DNA of 64,000 nucleotides from Hyphomicrobiales bacterium (GCA_009377755.1 WHTM01000013.1:1-64000), one strand, 5' to 3'. Counted from the first letter of the stretch, positions 1 through 9,160 are shown. The notes: a model not told the origin generated them from the sequence alone. Program-made: numbers and translations.

Positions 1-141
1 CTCATATCTTCCAACCCAGATGCGGATCAGGGTGCGCGAAACGTCGTGGCGTTTGGCCAGACCATGCAGCGTCTCGCCGGCGATGAACTCCTGCGCGACC
101 TGGCGTTTGAACTGAATGCTGTGACTGCGGTGCTTTGCCAT
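1..141 (-). mobile_element. IS transposase OrfA, N-terminal fragment cut by window start
   Basis: Read on the minus strand from an ATG at 141, the frame stays open for 47 codons to the window edge. It begins MAKHRSHSIQFKRQVAQ and continues through GETLHGLAKRHDVSRTLIRIW, a helix-turn-helix typical of the small OrfA protein of IS3-like and related transposases, which binds the element's terminal repeats. The rest, including any catalytic DDE domain and the far inverted repeat, lies outside the window, so the exact IS family cannot be fixed. The following 142-295 holds no gene; it contains short GGGGAGG/CCTCCCC inverted motifs like the other intergenic repeats here. Confidence is good for a transposase N-terminus and low for the family. 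Confidence 0.75.
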
Positions 142-295
142 GGGCTTTCACTCTTCGAAAACCCGGCAAGCCTGGTCAATTCCTCAATCCGATCCGTCCA
201 CCCTCAGGGGCGCACTCCAACTCGACGCGCATGTTGCCAGCGCATCGACCTCCCCCTTTCAGGGGAGGTACTGTGCGGCGAGCGCGTTGCCACCG

Positions 296-1495
296 TCACA
301 CCTCCACCGCCGTCGCATCATACGTGTACAGCCATTCCATCCGCTCGCGCACGCGCTCCTGCTGCCACTCCTGCGCCACCGACAAGGCGATCGTGTCCCG
401 CTCGGCGAGCTTGTGGTTGAACACGCTCGTGCGGTTCTCGGCAGCCTTGCGCACTACCGCCGCGGTCCGCTCCTTGCGCGCGTCCTCGTAGCGGGCGAAG
501 CCCGTGGCGTAGTCGCTCGCATATTTCGTCAGGCAGGCGGCGAGCACATAGCCGTCCTCGATCGCCATGACGGCGCCTTGCCCAAGGAACGGCAGCGTCG
601 GATGGCAGGCGTCGCCGACGAGCGTCACGTGGCCTTCGCTCCAGCGCGCCATTGGAGGCCGCACCATCAGCGCCCATTTGTACGGCAGGTCGAGATTCTC
701 GATGATCGCCTGCACGTCGGCATGCCAGCCGCGGAAGTCGTTGGCGAGCTCTTCGGTCGTACCGGCGACGGTCCAGGATTCGACCCGCCAGTCGTCGCGC
801 TCCACCATACCGACGAAGTTCAACAACTCGCCGCGGCGGACGGGATAGTGCAGCACATGGCCGTGCGGCCCGAGCCAGTTGGTTCCCGACGCGCGCGAGA
901 CGCTTGCCGGCAGGCGATCGAACGGCACCAGGCCGCGCCAGGCGACACAGCCGGTGAACTCCGGCGCGTCAAGGCCGAACAGGCTGGCGCGGACGTTCGA
1001 GTGAATGCCGTCGGCGCCGATTACGATCGCGGCCGACACCGTCTCGCCGTCCGCGAACCGGACCTCGACCTGGTCGCCTGTCTGCGTGATGGCAGCACAC
1101 CGTTTGCCGAGGTGCAGTCCGTCCGGCTTCAGGCTGCGGACGGCGTCGGCGAGGATGTCGTGCAGATCGCGGCGATGGAGCATCAGATGCGGAGTGCCGT
1201 GGCGCTCGACCGCTGCGGCGCCCAGCTCGAACCAGTTCCAGGTCTCGCCGGTGTTCCAAAGGCGGATTTCGCGGTGCGAGGGCGCAAACTGGATACGCTC
1301 GAGCGCATCCTTGAGGCCGAGCGCATGCAGCACGCGCGTGCCGTTGGGGCCCATCTGCACGCCGGCACCGACTTCGCGCAATTCGTCCGACTGCTCGTAA
1401 ACGTCGACGTCGAGGCCCTGCCGCAGCAGCGCCAGCGCGGCGGTGAGCCCGCCGATGCCGCCGCCGATGATGACGATGTTGGGCACCGCAGTCAT
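296..1495 (-). CDS. FAD-dependent aromatic monooxygenase (salicylate / 6-hydroxynicotinate hydroxylase-like)
   Basis: A 399-residue class A flavoprotein monooxygenase. The sequence shows the N-terminal Rossmann motif GGGIGG at 11-16, the DG motif (GADGIHSNVR) at 160-169 and the FAD ribityl-binding GD motif (GDACHPTLPF) at 294-303, in the usual order and at the usual length. Family members hydroxylate phenolic or N-heteroaromatic acids using NAD(P)H and O2; salicylate 1-hydroxylase and 6-hydroxynicotinate 3-monooxygenase are the closest type, but the substrate cannot be read from the sequence. The ATG at 1495 overlaps the rpe stop by one base (TAATG), so translation is probably coupled to rpe. 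A longer open frame upstream only re-reads rpe and was not used. Confidence 0.85.
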   Translation of the reverse strand: MTAVPNIVIIGGGIGGLTAALALLRQGLDVDVYEQSDELREVGAGVQMGPNGTRVLHALGLKDALERIQFAPSHREIRLWNTGETWNWFELGAAAVERHGTPHLMLHRRDLHDILADAVRSLKPDGLHLGKRCAAITQTGDQVEVRFADGETVSAAIVIGADGIHSNVRASLFGLDAPEFTGCVAWRGLVPFDRLPASVSRASGTNWLGPHGHVLHYPVRRGELLNFVGMVERDDWRVESWTVAGTTEELANDFRGWHADVQAIIENLDLPYKWALMVRPPMARWSEGHVTLVGDACHPTLPFLGQGAVMAIEDGYVLAACLTKYASDYATGFARYEDARKERTAAVVRKAAENRTSVFNHKLAERDTIALSVAQEWQQERVRERMEWLYTYDATAVEV

Positions 1496-2178
1496 TACAC
1501 CACGTCGCCACGGGCGAACGCCGCCGCTTCGCGGAGCGCGGCGATGTTGGCGGCGTAGGCGGAGGGGCCACCCTTGAACACCGCAGAGCCCGCGACCAGC
1601 ACATTGGCGCCGGCGGCGGCGACCGTGCCCGCATGCTCCGGCGTGATTCCACCATCGACCTCGATGTCGATGTCGCGCCCAGCGGTCATCGCCGCCAGCC
1701 GTGCGATTTTTTCCGCCGCGGCCGGAATGAACTGCTGCCCGCCGAAGCCGGGATTGACCGACATGACCAGGATGAGATCGACCAGGTCGAGCACGTGCTC
1801 GATGGCGGATTCCGGCGTCGCCGGATTGAGCGAGACGCCGGCCTTCTTGCCGAGCGCATGGATCACCTGCAGCGAGCGGTGCAGGTGCGGCCCGGCCTCC
1901 ACGTGCACGGTGATGATGTCGGAGCCGGCATTGGCGAACGCCTCCAGGTAGGGATCGCACGGCGCGATCATCAGGTGCACGTCGAGGGTTTTGTTCGTGT
2001 ACGGGCGAAGCGCCTTCACCACGTCGGGGCCGATGGTGATGTTGGGGACGAAGTGCCCATCCATCACGTCGACGTGCATCCAGTCGGCGCCGGCCGCCTC
2101 GACCGCGCGGATTTCAGCGCCGAGCTTGGCGAAGTCGGACGCGAGCAGCGATGGGGCGATGGCAAGCGGGCGGCGCAT
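1495..2178 (-). CDS. rpe: Ribulose-phosphate 3-epimerase
   Basis: A 227-residue TIM-barrel enzyme interconverting ribulose 5-phosphate and xylulose 5-phosphate in the pentose phosphate pathway and, in autotrophs, the Calvin cycle. Conserved family segments are clear: [11 protein letters not shown] at the N-terminus, the metal-binding [12 protein letters not shown] block, [15 protein letters not shown] and the C-terminal EVDGGI with catalytic Asp. Length is normal. The stop shares a base with the start of the monooxygenase downstream. The divergent FAD oxidoreductase starts only about 30 bases away, so both promoters must sit in or near these genes. No cbb genes are nearby, so a general pentose phosphate role is the simpler reading. 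Confidence 0.95.
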   Translation of the reverse strand: MRRPLAIAPSLLASDFAKLGAEIRAVEAAGADWMHVDVMDGHFVPNITIGPDVVKALRPYTNKTLDVHLMIAPCDPYLEAFANAGSDIITVHVEAGPHLHRSLQVIHALGKKAGVSLNPATPESAIEHVLDLVDLILVMSVNPGFGGQQFIPAAAEKIARLAAMTAGRDIDIEVDGGITPEHAGTVAAAGANVLVAGSAVFKGGPSAYAANIAALREAAAFARGDVV

Positions 2179-2207
2179 GGGTGCCTCATGTTCGCGGTTC
2201 GCGTAAC

Positions 2208-3485
2208 ATGACGGCGGAACCGGAGCAATCGGCGAACCTCATGCCAAAAACTGACGTCCTCGTCCTCGGCGCCGGCATTGTCGGCACCTCGGTGGCGGTG
2301 CACCTCGCCCAGCGCGGGCTCAAGGTCATTCTGGTTGACCGGCAGGGGCCGGGCGAGGGGACATCCTACGGCAATGCCGGAATCCTCGAAGGCAACACGG
2401 TGTTCCCGCCGGCCTTTCCGTCCGATTTTGGGGCGCTGATGCGGATCGCGCTCAAACGGTCGACGGTCGCCAACTATCATCTCTCGTTCCTGCCGCGGGT
2501 GGCGCCCTGGCTGATGGCGTTCCGCGCCGCCTCGCAGCCGGAGCGTCTGGTCGAAACGGCGCATGTCATGCGGCCGTTGTTTGCCCGCGCGGTGGCCGAG
2601 CACGAGGCGCTTGCGGCGGCGTCGGGCGCCGAGCCGCATCTGCGCAAGACCGGATGGCTGAAGCTCTACCGCAGCGCAGCTTCCCTGGCGGCGCTCAAGC
2701 CGGAATTCGATCTCGCCGCATCGTTCGGGATTGCCATCAATCCGCTGAACGTGGCCGATGCCCTGGCGCTCGAACCCTCGCTTGCGCCGGTTTTCCGGCG
2801 TGCCATGTTCTGGCCGGGGGCAGCCAGCATTGACAATCCGTTGGCGCTCACGCGCGCGTACGCGGCGCACTATGCCGCACTCGGCGGTGCAACCGTCAGC
2901 GGCGACGCGCGCACCCTGCGTCGTGCGGGACAAACGTGGGTGGTCGACTCCGCCGAAGGATCGATCAAAGCGGAGCAGGCGGTGGTGGCGCTCGGGCCCT
3001 GGGCGCCGGACGTGCTCGGCCCGCTCGGCATCCGGCTGCCGTTTGGCATCAAGCGCGGCTATCACCTGCACTATCGCGCGGAGGGCAATGCCGGGCTGAC
3101 GCGTCCCGTGCTCGACGCCGACGTCGGCTATTGTCTGGGGCCGATGCAGCAGGGCATCCGGCTCACCACCGGCGCCGAGTTCGCCGCGCGCGATGCGGCG
3201 CCGACGCCGGTCCAGTTCGGCCGGCTGATGCCGTTCGCCAAGGCGCTATTTCCGCTCGGCGAACCGGTGGAATCGCAGCCGTGGCTCGGCTGCCGTCCGT
3301 GCTTCCCCGATTCCCGGCCGGTGATCGGGAAAGCGCGCAACCATCCGGGTCTGTGGCTGACGATAGGCCACGCCCATTGGGGCCTCACCCTCGGCCCCGC
3401 GACCGGGCGGCTGATCGCCGAGATGCTGACCGGGGCGACGCTGTTCTGCGATCCGGCACCGTATCGGGCGGAGCGATTTGACTGA
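2208..3485 (+). CDS. FAD-dependent oxidoreductase, DadA-like (D-amino-acid dehydrogenase type)
   Basis: About 425 residues of the DAO fold. After a short leader, the dinucleotide motif ([19 protein letters not shown]) is followed by an Asp ending the second strand (VILVDR) and the [13 protein letters not shown] segment typical of DadA-like enzymes; the C-terminal part keeps a [17 protein letters not shown] block and [14 protein letters not shown]. DadA enzymes oxidise D-amino acids to keto acids at the membrane, but this broad family also contains glycine/sarcosine-type oxidases. ATG 2208 is used; ATG 2241, just before the Rossmann strand, is equally possible because neither has a strong Shine-Dalgarno sequence. 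It ends one base short of the convergent peptidase gene. Confidence 0.8.
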   Translation: MTAEPEQSANLMPKTDVLVLGAGIVGTSVAVHLAQRGLKVILVDRQGPGEGTSYGNAGILEGNTVFPPAFPSDFGALMRIALKRSTVANYHLSFLPRVAPWLMAFRAASQPERLVETAHVMRPLFARAVAEHEALAAASGAEPHLRKTGWLKLYRSAASLAALKPEFDLAASFGIAINPLNVADALALEPSLAPVFRRAMFWPGAASIDNPLALTRAYAAHYAALGGATVSGDARTLRRAGQTWVVDSAEGSIKAEQAVVALGPWAPDVLGPLGIRLPFGIKRGYHLHYRAEGNAGLTRPVLDADVGYCLGPMQQGIRLTTGAEFAARDAAPTPVQFGRLMPFAKALFPLGEPVESQPWLGCRPCFPDSRPVIGKARNHPGLWLTIGHAHWGLTLGPATGRLIAEMLTGATLFCDPAPYRAERFD

Positions 3486-3486
3486 A

Positions 3487-4482
3487 TTACTGCTCGAACT
3501 TGTCCCTCCAACTCGGCAGCGCGCCGGGGAAGGGGAGCGCGGTCGCCTCGTACACCCCGCGCGCCACCGCGCGCGCCAAAACATTGGCGGCGAGTGTGCC
3601 GAGTTCGGTGAAGCTGTGCAGTGGATCGGCGAGCGGCTGTTTCCCGGTGGCGGCGGCGAACACCGCATCGCCGTCGAGCGGTGTGTGCACCGGATAGACA
3701 GCGCGGGCTACGCCGGTCTGCGCCATCACGGCCAGCCGGTTCGCCTGCGCCTTGCTGAGAATAGCGTCGGTGGCGACAACGGCGATCGTCGTGCTCGCCG
3801 CGAGCGCGCCTTTGGTGCGCGGCGCCAACGCGCCGTCTGGCATCGTAGCCGGCAGGCCGCGCCCGCCGAATTCGCTGCCCTGCTCGAACGGCGCCGCCCA
3901 GAAATGCGGTCCGCCGCCGACGGTGACGCTGCCGGCGGCATTGACCGCAGCAATGGCCCCGACCGTGATCCCGCCCGGCGTCATCGCTGACGCGGAGCCG
4001 ACGCCGCCCTTAAGGTTGGCGGTTGTCGCGCCGAGGCCGGCGCCGACGCTACCGAGCGCGAACGCCGCACCGGCGCTGGCCGCCGCCACGTAACCGAGCT
4101 CACGGTACGGCGGATAGCGGCCCCAATCCTTGTTTCCGCCATTGAGCAGGTCGAACAGGATCGCCGCCGGCACGATCGGCACACGTGCCGAGCGCACCTG
4201 GAATCCACGGCCCTGCTCACGCATCCACGCCTGCACGCCGGAGGCGGAATCGAGGCCGAAAGCGGAGCCGCCCGACAGCGCGATCGCATCGATACCGGAG
4301 ACCGTCTGCGCCGGATCGAGCAGCGCGGTCTCGCGGGTGCCCGGCCCGCCGCCGCGTACGTCGACACTCCCCACCGCCGGCTCTTCGAACAGCACGACCG
4401 TGACGCCGGAGGCGAGCAACGGGTCGGCGGCTTGGCCGACCAGTACGCCGGCGACATCGGTGATCAGGTTGCGCATGGTCAC
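3487..4482 (-). CDS. P1 family peptidase (DmpA/NylC-type N-terminal nucleophile hydrolase)
   Basis: A 331-residue member of the P1/S58 family (L-aminopeptidase/D-esterase DmpA, 6-aminohexanoate oligomer hydrolase NylC). Diagnostic segments are the N-terminal GVLVGQ, RGGGPGTRET, IALSGGSAFGLDSASGV, and the processing site region STTIAVVATDA, where family precursors cut themselves and free a Ser/Thr nucleophile. Here the nucleophile would be one of the two Thr; the residue before is Ser, whereas NylC has Asn. Members cleave N-terminal residues from peptides, amides or nylon oligomers. Start is GTG at 4482 or ATG at 4476. It is convergent with the DadA-like gene one base away; a joint role in D-amino-acid peptides is only a guess. 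Confidence 0.88.
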   Translation of the reverse strand: MTMRNLITDVAGVLVGQAADPLLASGVTVVLFEEPAVGSVDVRGGGPGTRETALLDPAQTVSGIDAIALSGGSAFGLDSASGVQAWMREQGRGFQVRSARVPIVPAAILFDLLNGGNKDWGRYPPYRELGYVAAASAGAAFALGSVGAGLGATTANLKGGVGSASAMTPGGITVGAIAAVNAAGSVTVGGGPHFWAAPFEQGSEFGGRGLPATMPDGALAPRTKGALAASTTIAVVATDAILSKAQANRLAVMAQTGVARAVYPVHTPLDGDAVFAAATGKQPLADPLHSFTELGTLAANVLARAVARGVYEATALPFPGALPSWRDKFEQ

Positions 4483-4554
4483 TTGTTATCACATCCGGGC
4501 GAGACCCGCCGGTTCCGCTTGCATTCGCCCTGCGCCGCGTCGCATATCCGCGCC

Positions 4555-5286
4555 ATGCCCGATGTCACCTTTGCCGCGGCCTTGGTTGCTGGAATCGTCA
4601 GCTTCCTGTCGCCCTGTGTGTTGCCGCTGGTGCCGCCCTATCTGGTCTACCTCACCGGTACCTCGATCGAGCACCTCGCCGAAGACGAGCCGGAGCCGCG
4701 CGTCAAGCGCGAGACCGTCGGCGCGGCGATGCTGTTCGTGCTCGGCTTCTCAACGATTTTCGTCGCGCTCGGCGCCAGTGCCAGCGTGATCGGCGGTCTA
4801 CTGCTGGCCTGGTCCGGCCCGCTGGCGACGATCGCCGGCATCATCATCATCGTCATGGGACTGCATTTCCTCGGCCTCACGCGCGTCGGCCTGCTGATGC
4901 GGGAGAAGCGGCTCGGCATGCCGAAGCCGGTCGGCCTATGGGGCGCCTATGTGATGGGTCTTGCCTTCGCCTTCGGCTGGACCCCGTGCATCGGCCCGAT
5001 CTTGGCTGCGATCCTGACGGTGGCGGCGTCGGAGAAGACGGTGGCGCAAGGGGCGACCCTGCTGGGAATCTATTCGCTCGGCCTTGGCATTCCGTTCGTC
5101 GTGGCGGCGTTCGCGGTGGAGCCGTTTGCAGCCTTCCTCGCCCGCTTCCGCCAGCATCTCCGCACGGTCGAGAAGACGATGGGTGCGCTCTTAATCCTGA
5201 CCGGCGTTGCGTTTCTTACCGGCTTCGTCACCGACGCTAGCGCATGGTTGTTGGATACGTTTCCCGCGTTGAGCAAGATCGGCTAG
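4555..5286 (+). CDS. ccdA: Cytochrome c biogenesis protein CcdA
   Basis: A 243-residue polytopic membrane protein of the CcdA/DsbD-transmembrane family that passes electrons from cytoplasmic thioredoxin across the membrane to periplasmic thiol proteins. The N-terminal VSFLSPCVLPLVPPY and the later FAFGWTPCIGPILAA segments each carry the conserved Pro-Cys or Cys-Ile-Gly motif of the redox-active cysteine pair. About six hydrophobic segments are seen. The ATG at 4555 is chosen because the family begins with a short VTFAAALVAGIVSFLSPC leader; the open frame extends upstream but only over the divergent peptidase start. No other cytochrome c maturation gene is adjacent. Confidence 0.92.
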   Translation: MPDVTFAAALVAGIVSFLSPCVLPLVPPYLVYLTGTSIEHLAEDEPEPRVKRETVGAAMLFVLGFSTIFVALGASASVIGGLLLAWSGPLATIAGIIIIVMGLHFLGLTRVGLLMREKRLGMPKPVGLWGAYVMGLAFAFGWTPCIGPILAAILTVAASEKTVAQGATLLGIYSLGLGIPFVVAAFAVEPFAAFLARFRQHLRTVEKTMGALLILTGVAFLTGFVTDASAWLLDTFPALSKIG

Positions 5287-5298
5287 CCGAACGATCAC

Positions 5299-5436
5299 GT
5301 GGAGAAGTGGCGTTCCCCGCACGCGGTGCAGCGCGTAAGCGCTGCTCCGCAGATGCGGGGTCCCGGTTGGTCAACAAGTAACCGGGGTCCCGGATCAGCG
5401 TGCAGCATTTCACGCTGCACCGCGTCCGGGACACGA
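5299..5436. repeat. Intergenic palindromic repeat cluster (REP-like)
   Basis: The gap between ccdA and the livK-like gene is filled with nested short repeats. The 10-mer GGGGTCCCGG occurs directly at 5357-5366 and 5384-5393, CCGGTT/AACCGG flank its centre, and CAGCGTG/CACGCTG form a small hairpin near 5398-5420. The 13-mer GATGCGGGGTCCC at 5352-5364 recurs inverted at 52658-52670, where a similar CACCGC...GCGCTGC tail follows, so this belongs to a dispersed family. Function unknown; it lies between convergent genes and could also stop transcription. Confidence 0.6.
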
Positions 5437-5439
5437 ACC

Positions 5440-6543
5440 TCACATCTCGCTGTAACTTCCGTCCTTCTTCCACACGTACCAGACGTAGTCGACGCCGACC
5501 ACATCGCCCTTCTTGTCGAAGGACACGGGCCCGAGAACGGTATCCCATTTGCCGGATTTCAACGTCGCCGCGACCTTTTTCGGATCGCTGGTGCCGGCCT
5601 TCCTGGCAGCTTCCGCCCAGGCTTGGAACGCGGCATAGGTGTAGAGCGTATAGCCTTCCGGATCGATGTTCTTGGCCTTGAACTTGGCGACGATCGCGGC
5701 GGCGGTCTTCATCTTCCGCGCATCGGGATTGAAGGTCATCAGCGTGCCTTCGCCGGCTGGGCCGGTGATGCCCCAGAGCTGATTGGTCACCAGCGCGTCG
5801 CCGCCGACCAGCATGGTTTTCATGCCTTGATCGCGCATCTGCCGCAGGATCAGGCCGGCTTCGTTGTGATAGCCGCCGACATAGGCGACGTCGATGCCGG
5901 CCTGCTTCATCTTCGTCACCAGGGCGGTGAAGTCCTTGTCGCCCTTGGTGTAGGCCTCGTACATTTTCTCGCGCAAGCCGGCCGCGTTCAGCGCCTTCTT
6001 GGTTTCGTCGGCGAGTCCTTTACCGTAGGTCGTTCTGTCGTGCAGAATGGCGACGTTCTTACCCTTGTATTGCGTCGCAAGATACTTGCCGGCCACCGTC
6101 CCCTGCTGGTCGTCACGGCCGCAGACGCGGAACGTGTTCCATTTGCCGCGCTCGGTGAATTGCGGGTTGGTCGAGGCGGGTGTGATCTGCAGCACGCCGG
6201 TCTCGTCGTAGACGTCGGACGCCGGGATCGACGACGACGAGCAGAAGTGGCCGATCACCGCGGCGACCTTGGCGCCGGAGAGCTTCTCGGCCACCGCTCG
6301 CGCCTGCTTCGGATCGCAGGCGTCGTCGCCGACCAGCAGGACGAGCTTCCTGCCGAGCACGCCGCCGGCCGCATTGATGTCGGCGACTGCCTGCTCGGCG
6401 CCGTTCTTCATCTGCTGCCCGAACGCCGCCTCGCCGCCGGTCATCGGCCCGGCGACCGCGATCGGGATATCCTGGGCAGATGCCGCGCCGGCGAGCGCGA
6501 TGCCCATGCCAAACGCAAGACCTGTCAACCGATGCTTCAACAT
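5440..6543 (-). CDS. Branched-chain amino-acid-type ABC transporter substrate-binding protein (LivK-like)
   Basis: A 367-residue periplasmic binding protein. The N-terminus (MLKHRLTGLAFGMGIALAGAASAQ) is a clear signal peptide, followed by IPIAVAGPMTGGEAAFGQQM, the ligand-pocket start of type I receptor-family proteins, and later segments such as CSSSSIPASDVYDETG and GKNVAILHDRTTYG. These proteins bring Leu/Ile/Val or, often in alphaproteobacteria, aromatic acids and other small carboxylates to a LivHMGF permease. ATG 6543 is preceded by AGGAGAGG, a strong ribosome site, so the upstream open frame is rejected. The matching permease livH-livM-livG-livF lies 7 kb further on the same strand. The next gene upstream is the small DUF6867-type membrane protein. 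Confidence 0.9.
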   Translation of the reverse strand: MLKHRLTGLAFGMGIALAGAASAQDIPIAVAGPMTGGEAAFGQQMKNGAEQAVADINAAGGVLGRKLVLLVGDDACDPKQARAVAEKLSGAKVAAVIGHFCSSSSIPASDVYDETGVLQITPASTNPQFTERGKWNTFRVCGRDDQQGTVAGKYLATQYKGKNVAILHDRTTYGKGLADETKKALNAAGLREKMYEAYTKGDKDFTALVTKMKQAGIDVAYVGGYHNEAGLILRQMRDQGMKTMLVGGDALVTNQLWGITGPAGEGTLMTFNPDARKMKTAAAIVAKFKAKNIDPEGYTLYTYAAFQAWAEAARKAGTSDPKKVAATLKSGKWDTVLGPVSFDKKGDVVGVDYVWYVWKKDGSYSEM

Positions 6544-6756
6544 TCGCCTCTCCTGTTGTTCCAAAAACCGCCTGGAAGCGCGGCCTGACAATGCGCCACA
6601 CCGGATCGGCCGCGAGCCGGCGCCATGGTGATCCGGCCGTCGCTGAAAGTCACGCCGTGATCATACCATGAACTGGGGGTGTCCGCCGCCTTGCCGCCGC
6701 CGTATGCGCAAAGCCGAACACCACCCTTTTGCCGGCCGCAACTGCGCAAGCAGCGG

Positions 6757-7101
6757 TTACGTCTTCGGGCGCCAGCTCAACGGGCCGGCGCGCTCGTAGA
6801 GCCATGGATACTGCGTGACCATCTGCGTCGTGCGGGTCGCCCGCCAGCCGAGACACCCGACAGCGCACAGGAACAGCGTGTCGATGAGGTACGAGGGTAA
6901 CGACAGCAGCGTGCCGGTGGAGAGCGCGAAATGTGCGAAGCGCACGGCGAATCCAAGCAGCAGCATGTAGCCGATCAGATGCCACAGCGGCCGCCAAGTC
7001 TGCGCGATGGCGCGGCCGGCAAGCCAAGCCGCGCCGCCACCGATGATACCGGTGATGACGAGAATTTGCGCCAGCGATTCGCCTTCGTAGAAATCCATCA
7101 T
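6757..7101 (-). CDS. Small DUF6867-like membrane protein
   Basis: A 114-residue protein with three predicted membrane segments (about 12-32, 40-60 and 66-86) and a short basic, Pro-containing tail ending LSWRPKT. It resembles the DUF6867 proteins found in rhizobia next to branched-chain amino-acid transporter genes, which fits its place upstream of the livK-like gene and suggests an accessory role in that transport system. That link is from context only. Two adjacent Met codons at the start leave a one-codon ambiguity. A 213-base gap without any recognisable feature separates it from the livK-like start. Confidence 0.7.
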   Translation of the reverse strand: MMDFYEGESLAQILVITGIIGGGAAWLAGRAIAQTWRPLWHLIGYMLLLGFAVRFAHFALSTGTLLSLPSYLIDTLFLCAVGCLGWRATRTTQMVTQYPWLYERAGPLSWRPKT

Positions 7102-7119
7102 TGTTGACTCATAGAGCGA

Positions 7120-8295
7120 TTATTCCTCGAACGGAATCCCGACATACTGTTCCGCAAGCGACGCCTGCGCGTGTTCGGACGACGCGAGATAGTCGAGCTG
7201 GCTTTCCTTCATGCGCTGGTCGAACGCCGTGTCGCCGGGGAACCGGTGCAGCAGATTGGTCAGCCACCACGACAGGCGCACGGCGCCCCACACACGGCGC
7301 AGTGCCATGTCGGAGTAGCCGTCGAGATGGCGGGGATCGCCGCGCCGGTAGACATCCGCCAGCGCCCGCGAGAGGTAGAACACGTCGGAGACTGCGAGGT
7401 TCAGCCCCTTGGCCCCTGTCGGCGGGACGATATGGGCCGCGTCGCCGGCGAGGAACAGCCGGCCGTAGCGCATCGGCTCGGCGACGAAGCTGCGCAGCGG
7501 CGCGAGCGACTTCTCGATCGACGGGCCGGTGACGATGGCGTCGGCCATCTTCTGCGGACAGCGCGCCTTGAATTCCTCCCAGAACCGCTCGTCCGGCCAA
7601 TCCTCCAGCCGGGTATCGAGGTCGCACTGGATGTAGTAGCGGCTGAGCATCGGGCTGCGCATCGAGGCGAGCGCGAAACCGCGCTGATGATAGCAGTAGC
7701 AGAGGTCGGGGAACGGCGGCGTCTCCGACATGATGCCGAGCCAGCCGAACGGATAGCCCTTGTCGAAGGTGCGAAGCATGGAATCGGGTGTCGATTGCCG
7801 GCTGACCCCGTGAAAGCCGTCGCAGCCGGCCACGTAATCGCAGTCGATGCGGCGGCTTGCTCCGTCCTTGTCGAAGGTGACGCACGGGCGGTCCGACGTC
7901 AGATCGTGCAACTGAACGTCAGCGGCTTCGTCGACGATCTGGCCGCCGGCGGCGTCACGCGCGGCGTACAGGTCTTCGGTGATCGCGGTCTGGCCGTAGG
8001 CCATCATCGACTTGCCGGTGTACTTCTTCGTGTCGATAAAGAAGCGCTCGCGCCCTGCCCAGGCGATCGCCGAGCCGTCGTGCGAGTGGCCTTCCCGGTT
8101 CAAGCGCTCGCCGAGGCCGACCTCGCGCAAGAGCTCCACGGTCCCGGCTTCCAGCACGCCGGCGCGGATGCGCTTGAGCACGTAGGCGCGGGTCTGCCGC
8201 TCCAGCACGACGCTGTCGATGCCGTGCCGGTCGAGGATGTGGGCGAGCAGCAACCCGGCCGGCCCGCCTCCGATGATCGCCACTTGCGTCCGCAT
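7120..8295 (-). CDS. pobA: 4-Hydroxybenzoate 3-monooxygenase
   Basis: A 391-residue flavoprotein hydroxylating 4-hydroxybenzoate to protocatechuate with NADPH and O2, feeding the beta-ketoadipate pathway. The sequence has GGGPAG at 9-14, the RIRAGVLEAGTVELLREVGLG stretch characteristic of PobA, YVAGCDGFHGVSR (DG motif) and LAGDAAHIVPPTGAKGLNLA near residue 285, plus a matching total length. ATG 8295 is preceded by GGAGACG. pobA usually lies next to its AraC-type regulator pobR; here the only AraC gene is 14 kb away beside hpaC. pcaD, a later step of the same pathway, is also separated, at 23.3-24.1 kb. Confidence 0.95.
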   Translation of the reverse strand: MRTQVAIIGGGPAGLLLAHILDRHGIDSVVLERQTRAYVLKRIRAGVLEAGTVELLREVGLGERLNREGHSHDGSAIAWAGRERFFIDTKKYTGKSMMAYGQTAITEDLYAARDAAGGQIVDEAADVQLHDLTSDRPCVTFDKDGASRRIDCDYVAGCDGFHGVSRQSTPDSMLRTFDKGYPFGWLGIMSETPPFPDLCYCYHQRGFALASMRSPMLSRYYIQCDLDTRLEDWPDERFWEEFKARCPQKMADAIVTGPSIEKSLAPLRSFVAEPMRYGRLFLAGDAAHIVPPTGAKGLNLAVSDVFYLSRALADVYRRGDPRHLDGYSDMALRRVWGAVRLSWWLTNLLHRFPGDTAFDQRMKESQLDYLASSEHAQASLAEQYVGIPFEE

Positions 8296-8682
8296 ACTCG
8301 TCTCCAGCGCCGCGGGCGGCCTTGGATGACCTTTGGTGCTGCGGGCAACCGTGCCGGGCCGCGGCAGGCTGTCAAGGGTCTGCGATCGTGCCGCGGCACC
8401 GGACCTTGACCCGGCGTGGCACGCAGCATTGCCAGGCGGCCGGATGGATATGAATGGAGGAAGCCGACGGGCCCGTTACGTCGCTCTGGTGGACGGCAGG
8501 AGGGCGTATGTCGATGGCTCGGCGAAAGCGAGCTCAGCAACAGTGGATCAATCCCGGCGAAAAAACGTCGATTTTCGGGCGGCCGCATTCAGGATAAGTT
8601 CAGGTGTGCCGGAGGACAATGGCACCACATCCATCGACTCATTTCCCTCAACATGACGGAGAAGCGTCCTAGGGTGCAGGAC
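8296..8682. other. Intergenic region, nothing recognised
   Basis: About 390 bases between the divergent pobA and small secreted protein genes. Open frames here have no family resemblance or plausible ribosome sites. It must hold the pobA promoter and the promoter of the downstream gene, but I cannot point to convincing -35/-10 boxes or to a PobR-type operator. A short A-rich stretch occurs at about 8559-8566. Confidence 0.4.
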
Positions 8683-8698
8683 CAAGGAGACAGATTCC

Positions 8699-9049
8699 AT
8701 GCGCAAATTTCTTCTCGCCGCCGGCGCTGCCGCCGCCCTGTTGGCCGCTCCGTTGCTGCCCAGCCGAGCCGAGGCGGCACCGTTCAACGCCGCCGGCATC
8801 AATCTGGCCGTTCAGGACCTCAACCTGACCGAAACGGTTCAGTTCGTCTACCGGGGCCGCCGCCACTGCTGGTACCCGGACGGCTGGCGTGGTCCGGGCT
8901 GGTACTGGTGCGGCTACCGGCTGCGCCGTGGCCTCGGCTGGGGCGGCCCGGCGGGCTATCGCGGCTGGACTTATCGTGGCCCCGGCGTGGTCGTGCGGCC
9001 GGGCCCCCGCCGGCGCGCCCCTGGCCCGCGGGTGATCATCCGCCCGTAG
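8699..9049 (+). CDS. Small secreted Gly/Arg/Trp/Tyr-rich protein
   Basis: A 116-residue protein with a signal peptide (MRKFLLAAGAAAALLAAPLL, likely cut after AEA at about 26). The mature part is short and dominated by aromatic and Gly/Arg residues: RRHCWYPDGWRGPGWYWCGY contains two Cys that may pair, followed by LGWGGPAGYRGWTYRGPG and a basic Pro/Arg tail. Similar small exported proteins of unknown role are common in Bradyrhizobium-type genomes. The start is set by AAGGAGA at 8684-8690. A strong hairpin follows the stop. Function is not known. Confidence 0.8.
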   Translation: MRKFLLAAGAAAALLAAPLLPSRAEAAPFNAAGINLAVQDLNLTETVQFVYRGRRHCWYPDGWRGPGWYWCGYRLRRGLGWGGPAGYRGWTYRGPGVVVRPGPRRRAPGPRVIIRP

Positions 9050-9060
9050 TCGCCTGACTC

Positions 9061-9097
9061 CAGGTCGGAGCGCGCCAGAGTGCTGCGCTCCGACCTG
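9061..9097. terminator. Perfect 13-bp hairpin, probable terminator between convergent genes
   Basis: CAGGTCGGAGCGC (9061-9073) pairs perfectly with GCGCTCCGACCTG (9085-9097) around an 11-base loop. It lies 11 bases after the stop of the small secreted protein gene and 64 bases before the end of the convergent metallopeptidase gene. There is no T-run, so it may act as a weak or bidirectional terminator or as an mRNA-end stabiliser. Confidence 0.65.
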
Positions 9098-9160
9098 TGC
9101 TGCCCCCGCCATTGAGCATTGTCTTGGGAGCCGGCACGCCCTACGCGCTGAGTTCAACAA

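Noticed and set aside
140-1558. 472-codon plus-strand open frame opposite the FAD monooxygenase
   Set aside because: The minus strand carries all flavoprotein motifs; the plus-strand translation has no recognisable domain.
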